Assembly: GCA_022361535.1 (NCBI GenBank)
Contig: JAKSAU010000887.1
Location: 1-15,438, forward strand
Origin: Desulfobacterales bacterium
GTDB lineage: Bacteria; Desulfobacterota; Desulfobacteria; Desulfobacterales; Desulfobacteraceae
Reading direction: 5' to 3'
DNA: 15,438 bases
A program made the position numbers and the translations under genes. Below, in pieces: positions 14,740 to 15,438 of this stretch (position 1 is its first letter; every line of letters begins with the position of its first letter). The notes below the pieces were generated by a model that had not been told where the DNA came from, ran no database searches, and was given only the letters and a program-made list of their open reading frames with translations.

Positions 14740-15178
14740 ACCATGCCCTTAGCAAAAGAAAGTGGTATTTGTGCGGATTAACTAATGTGATCAGATGTGC
14801 TCTAAAGCTTCAACGGCAACAATTTATCAATCAATTGTCCATCCCACGAAAAGTGTCATTGTAAACAAGCCATTATAGGGTTCCGGTTATCTTGCATGAT
14901 GTGATGTTTAACCGCATACCAATGAAAAATAATTGATAACCGGAACAGTTATCGCTTTCATACTTTCTGAATTTCATACCAGCATTATCAGCATTTTGAA
15001 ATCGTGTAAAGAGATTCCAAGTTTCTTGGATAAACTGGTAAGTCAGTGGCCATTAAATATCCAAAATATCAAATGTACTGCGTCAAAACTGGTGATCAAA
15101 TTTCTGACGTTATATGGGAAATTAAATCCAAAGTATATACACGTATGATTTTCGGTAACCTTGAGATGCTCCGGCTCT
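14740..15178. other. Intergenic region without a secure gene
   Basis: This stretch of 439 bases separates the membrane protein gene from the uvsE-like gene. It holds the perfect inverted repeat at 14881-14945. A TTG-initiated frame at 14933-15148 has no ribosome site and no recognisable domain and begins inside the right arm of that repeat, so I do not call it a gene. The promoter for the three-gene unit should lie in 14740-14880, but no box pair stands out. Confidence 0.55.
14881..14945. repeat. Perfect 11-bp inverted repeat upstream of the three-gene module
   Basis: TTCCGGTTATC (14881-14891) and GATAACCGGAA (14935-14945) are exact reverse complements with a 43-base spacer. There is no T run. 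It could be a regulatory structure, a recombination or mobile-element remnant, or an operator pair for a regulator of the adjacent minus-strand genes. Confidence 0.6.
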
Positions 15179-15438
15179 TTAACTACGAGCATTCTCTTTT
15201 TTAAGATCATTCATCAGTTTGATCACGGCAAGTTCTTTGGCCTTGGCCTCCACTTCAACAGTTATGTCAAGGGGGAGCCAATAAGCAGGAAAGTCAGACG
15301 GGTCAATATAATCATGATGTTTTCTGATATCCTTATTATCCCAACCATTGCGTGGTGAAAAAAAAAAAAAAAGGGGTTCCCGGTTCCAGGTGGACAGAGC
15401 TGCCTGTGTCGCCTCTTTCTCATTTAATCCGTCTTTCA
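15179..15438 (-). CDS. uvsE: UV-damage endonuclease UvsE, C-terminal part (runs off right edge)
   Basis: The last 85 codons of a gene entering from the right edge, ending with TAA at 15179-15181. The segment EATQAALSTW, then SPRNGWDNKD, HHDYIDPSDF and the terminal VEVEAKAKELAVIKL follow the C-terminal pattern of UvsE/UVDE TIM-barrel endonucleases, where a histidine-aspartate pair precedes a conserved E-A-K-x-K-E helix. UvsE nicks DNA 5' to UV photoproducts as an alternative excision-repair entry. The frame passes through 15 consecutive T (15358-15372 on the plus strand), giving Leu-Phe-Phe-Phe-Phe-Ser where the family typically has a short strand with a histidine before S-P-R. With 15 T the frame is intact; one T more or fewer would break it. 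No clear terminator follows. Confidence 0.78.
   Translation of the reverse strand, partial: KDGLNEKEATQAALSTWNREPLFFFFSPRNGWDNKDIRKHHDYIDPSDFPAYWLPLDITVEVEAKAKELAVIKLMNDLKKENARS
15358..15372. repeat. 15-base A/T homopolymer inside the uvsE-like gene
   Basis: Fifteen A on the plus strand, hence fifteen T in the coding strand of the uvsE-like gene. The count keeps the frame open. Such tracts are prone to slippage in replication, transcription and sequencing. Confidence 0.95.

Noticed and set aside
14933..15148. 71-codon TTG-initiated frame in the right intergenic region
   Set aside because: It has no ribosome site and no domain, and it begins within an arm of an inverted repeat.
15165..15198. 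Possible plus-strand hairpin (ATGCTC/GAGCAT) followed by a T run
   Set aside because: The stem is short with a long loop, it overlaps the uvsE-like 3' end, and no plus-strand gene leads into it.
15179..15438. Frameshifted pseudogene reading of the uvsE-like fragment
   Set aside because: An exact count of 15 T gives one uninterrupted frame across the tract, so no frameshift needs to be assumed.
1..15438. CRISPR array, tRNA or rRNA gene, complete insertion sequence
   Set aside because: No regularly spaced direct repeats, cloverleaf-like sequence, rRNA signature or transposase motif was found on reading both strands.

Overview
The window looks like a chromosomal segment of an anaerobic deltaproteobacterium, most likely a Desulfobacterota/Desulfobacterales relative. 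This is an inference from protein style, not from a marker gene. The pointers are a flavoredoxin-like flavin reductase, a MOT1-type molybdate/sulfate transporter joined to a TrmO gene, a FapA/DUF342 protein, a rubrerythrin-like diiron protein, and moderate G+C with strong AAGGAG-type ribosome sites. No rRNA, tRNA, CRISPR array or intact insertion sequence was seen.

Layout. Positions 1-470 hold no secure gene, but contain a foldable inverted-repeat segment (201-332) and a good sigma70-type promoter (380-408). They are followed by a beta-carbonic anhydrase with a lipoprotein signal (471-1301, +). A second structured inverted-repeat element (1345-1424) lies between this gene and the convergent HxlR regulator (1436-1774, -). 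The regulator is divergent from a VOC/glyoxalase-fold gene (1974-2477, +), which ends in a strong intrinsic terminator. A translationally coupled pair, trmO then a MOT1-type transporter (4216 to 2547, -), is divergent from a SixA-like phosphohistidine phosphatase (4323-4793, +).

A flavin reductase gene (4848-5432, -) and a MarR regulator (5534-5956, -) carry the same 18-base palindromic operator in front of each gene, so the regulator probably controls both. Next is a two-gene minus-strand unit: a FapA-like protein with an added N-terminal region, overlapping by 20 bases an unrecognised 563-residue protein. Divergent from it are a PAS-LuxR regulator (10130-11017, +) and a ferritin-like diiron protein (11105-11605, +) with its own promoter.

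The right part is different. Positions 11716-14739 (-) carry three genes in a row that are visibly AT-rich compared with their neighbours: a three-helix membrane protein, a GHMP-family sugar kinase and a DNase I-like (EEP fold) phosphohydrolase. The kinase and hydrolase genes overlap by one base. Perfect 11-bp inverted repeats lie on either side of the set. The combination fits an acquired accessory module and is the best candidate here for an undescribed system, possibly a conflict or nucleotide/sugar-phosphate signalling module. The function is not shown by the sequence. At the right edge (15179-15438, -) is the C-terminal end of a UvsE-type UV-damage endonuclease, whose reading frame passes through a run of 15 T.
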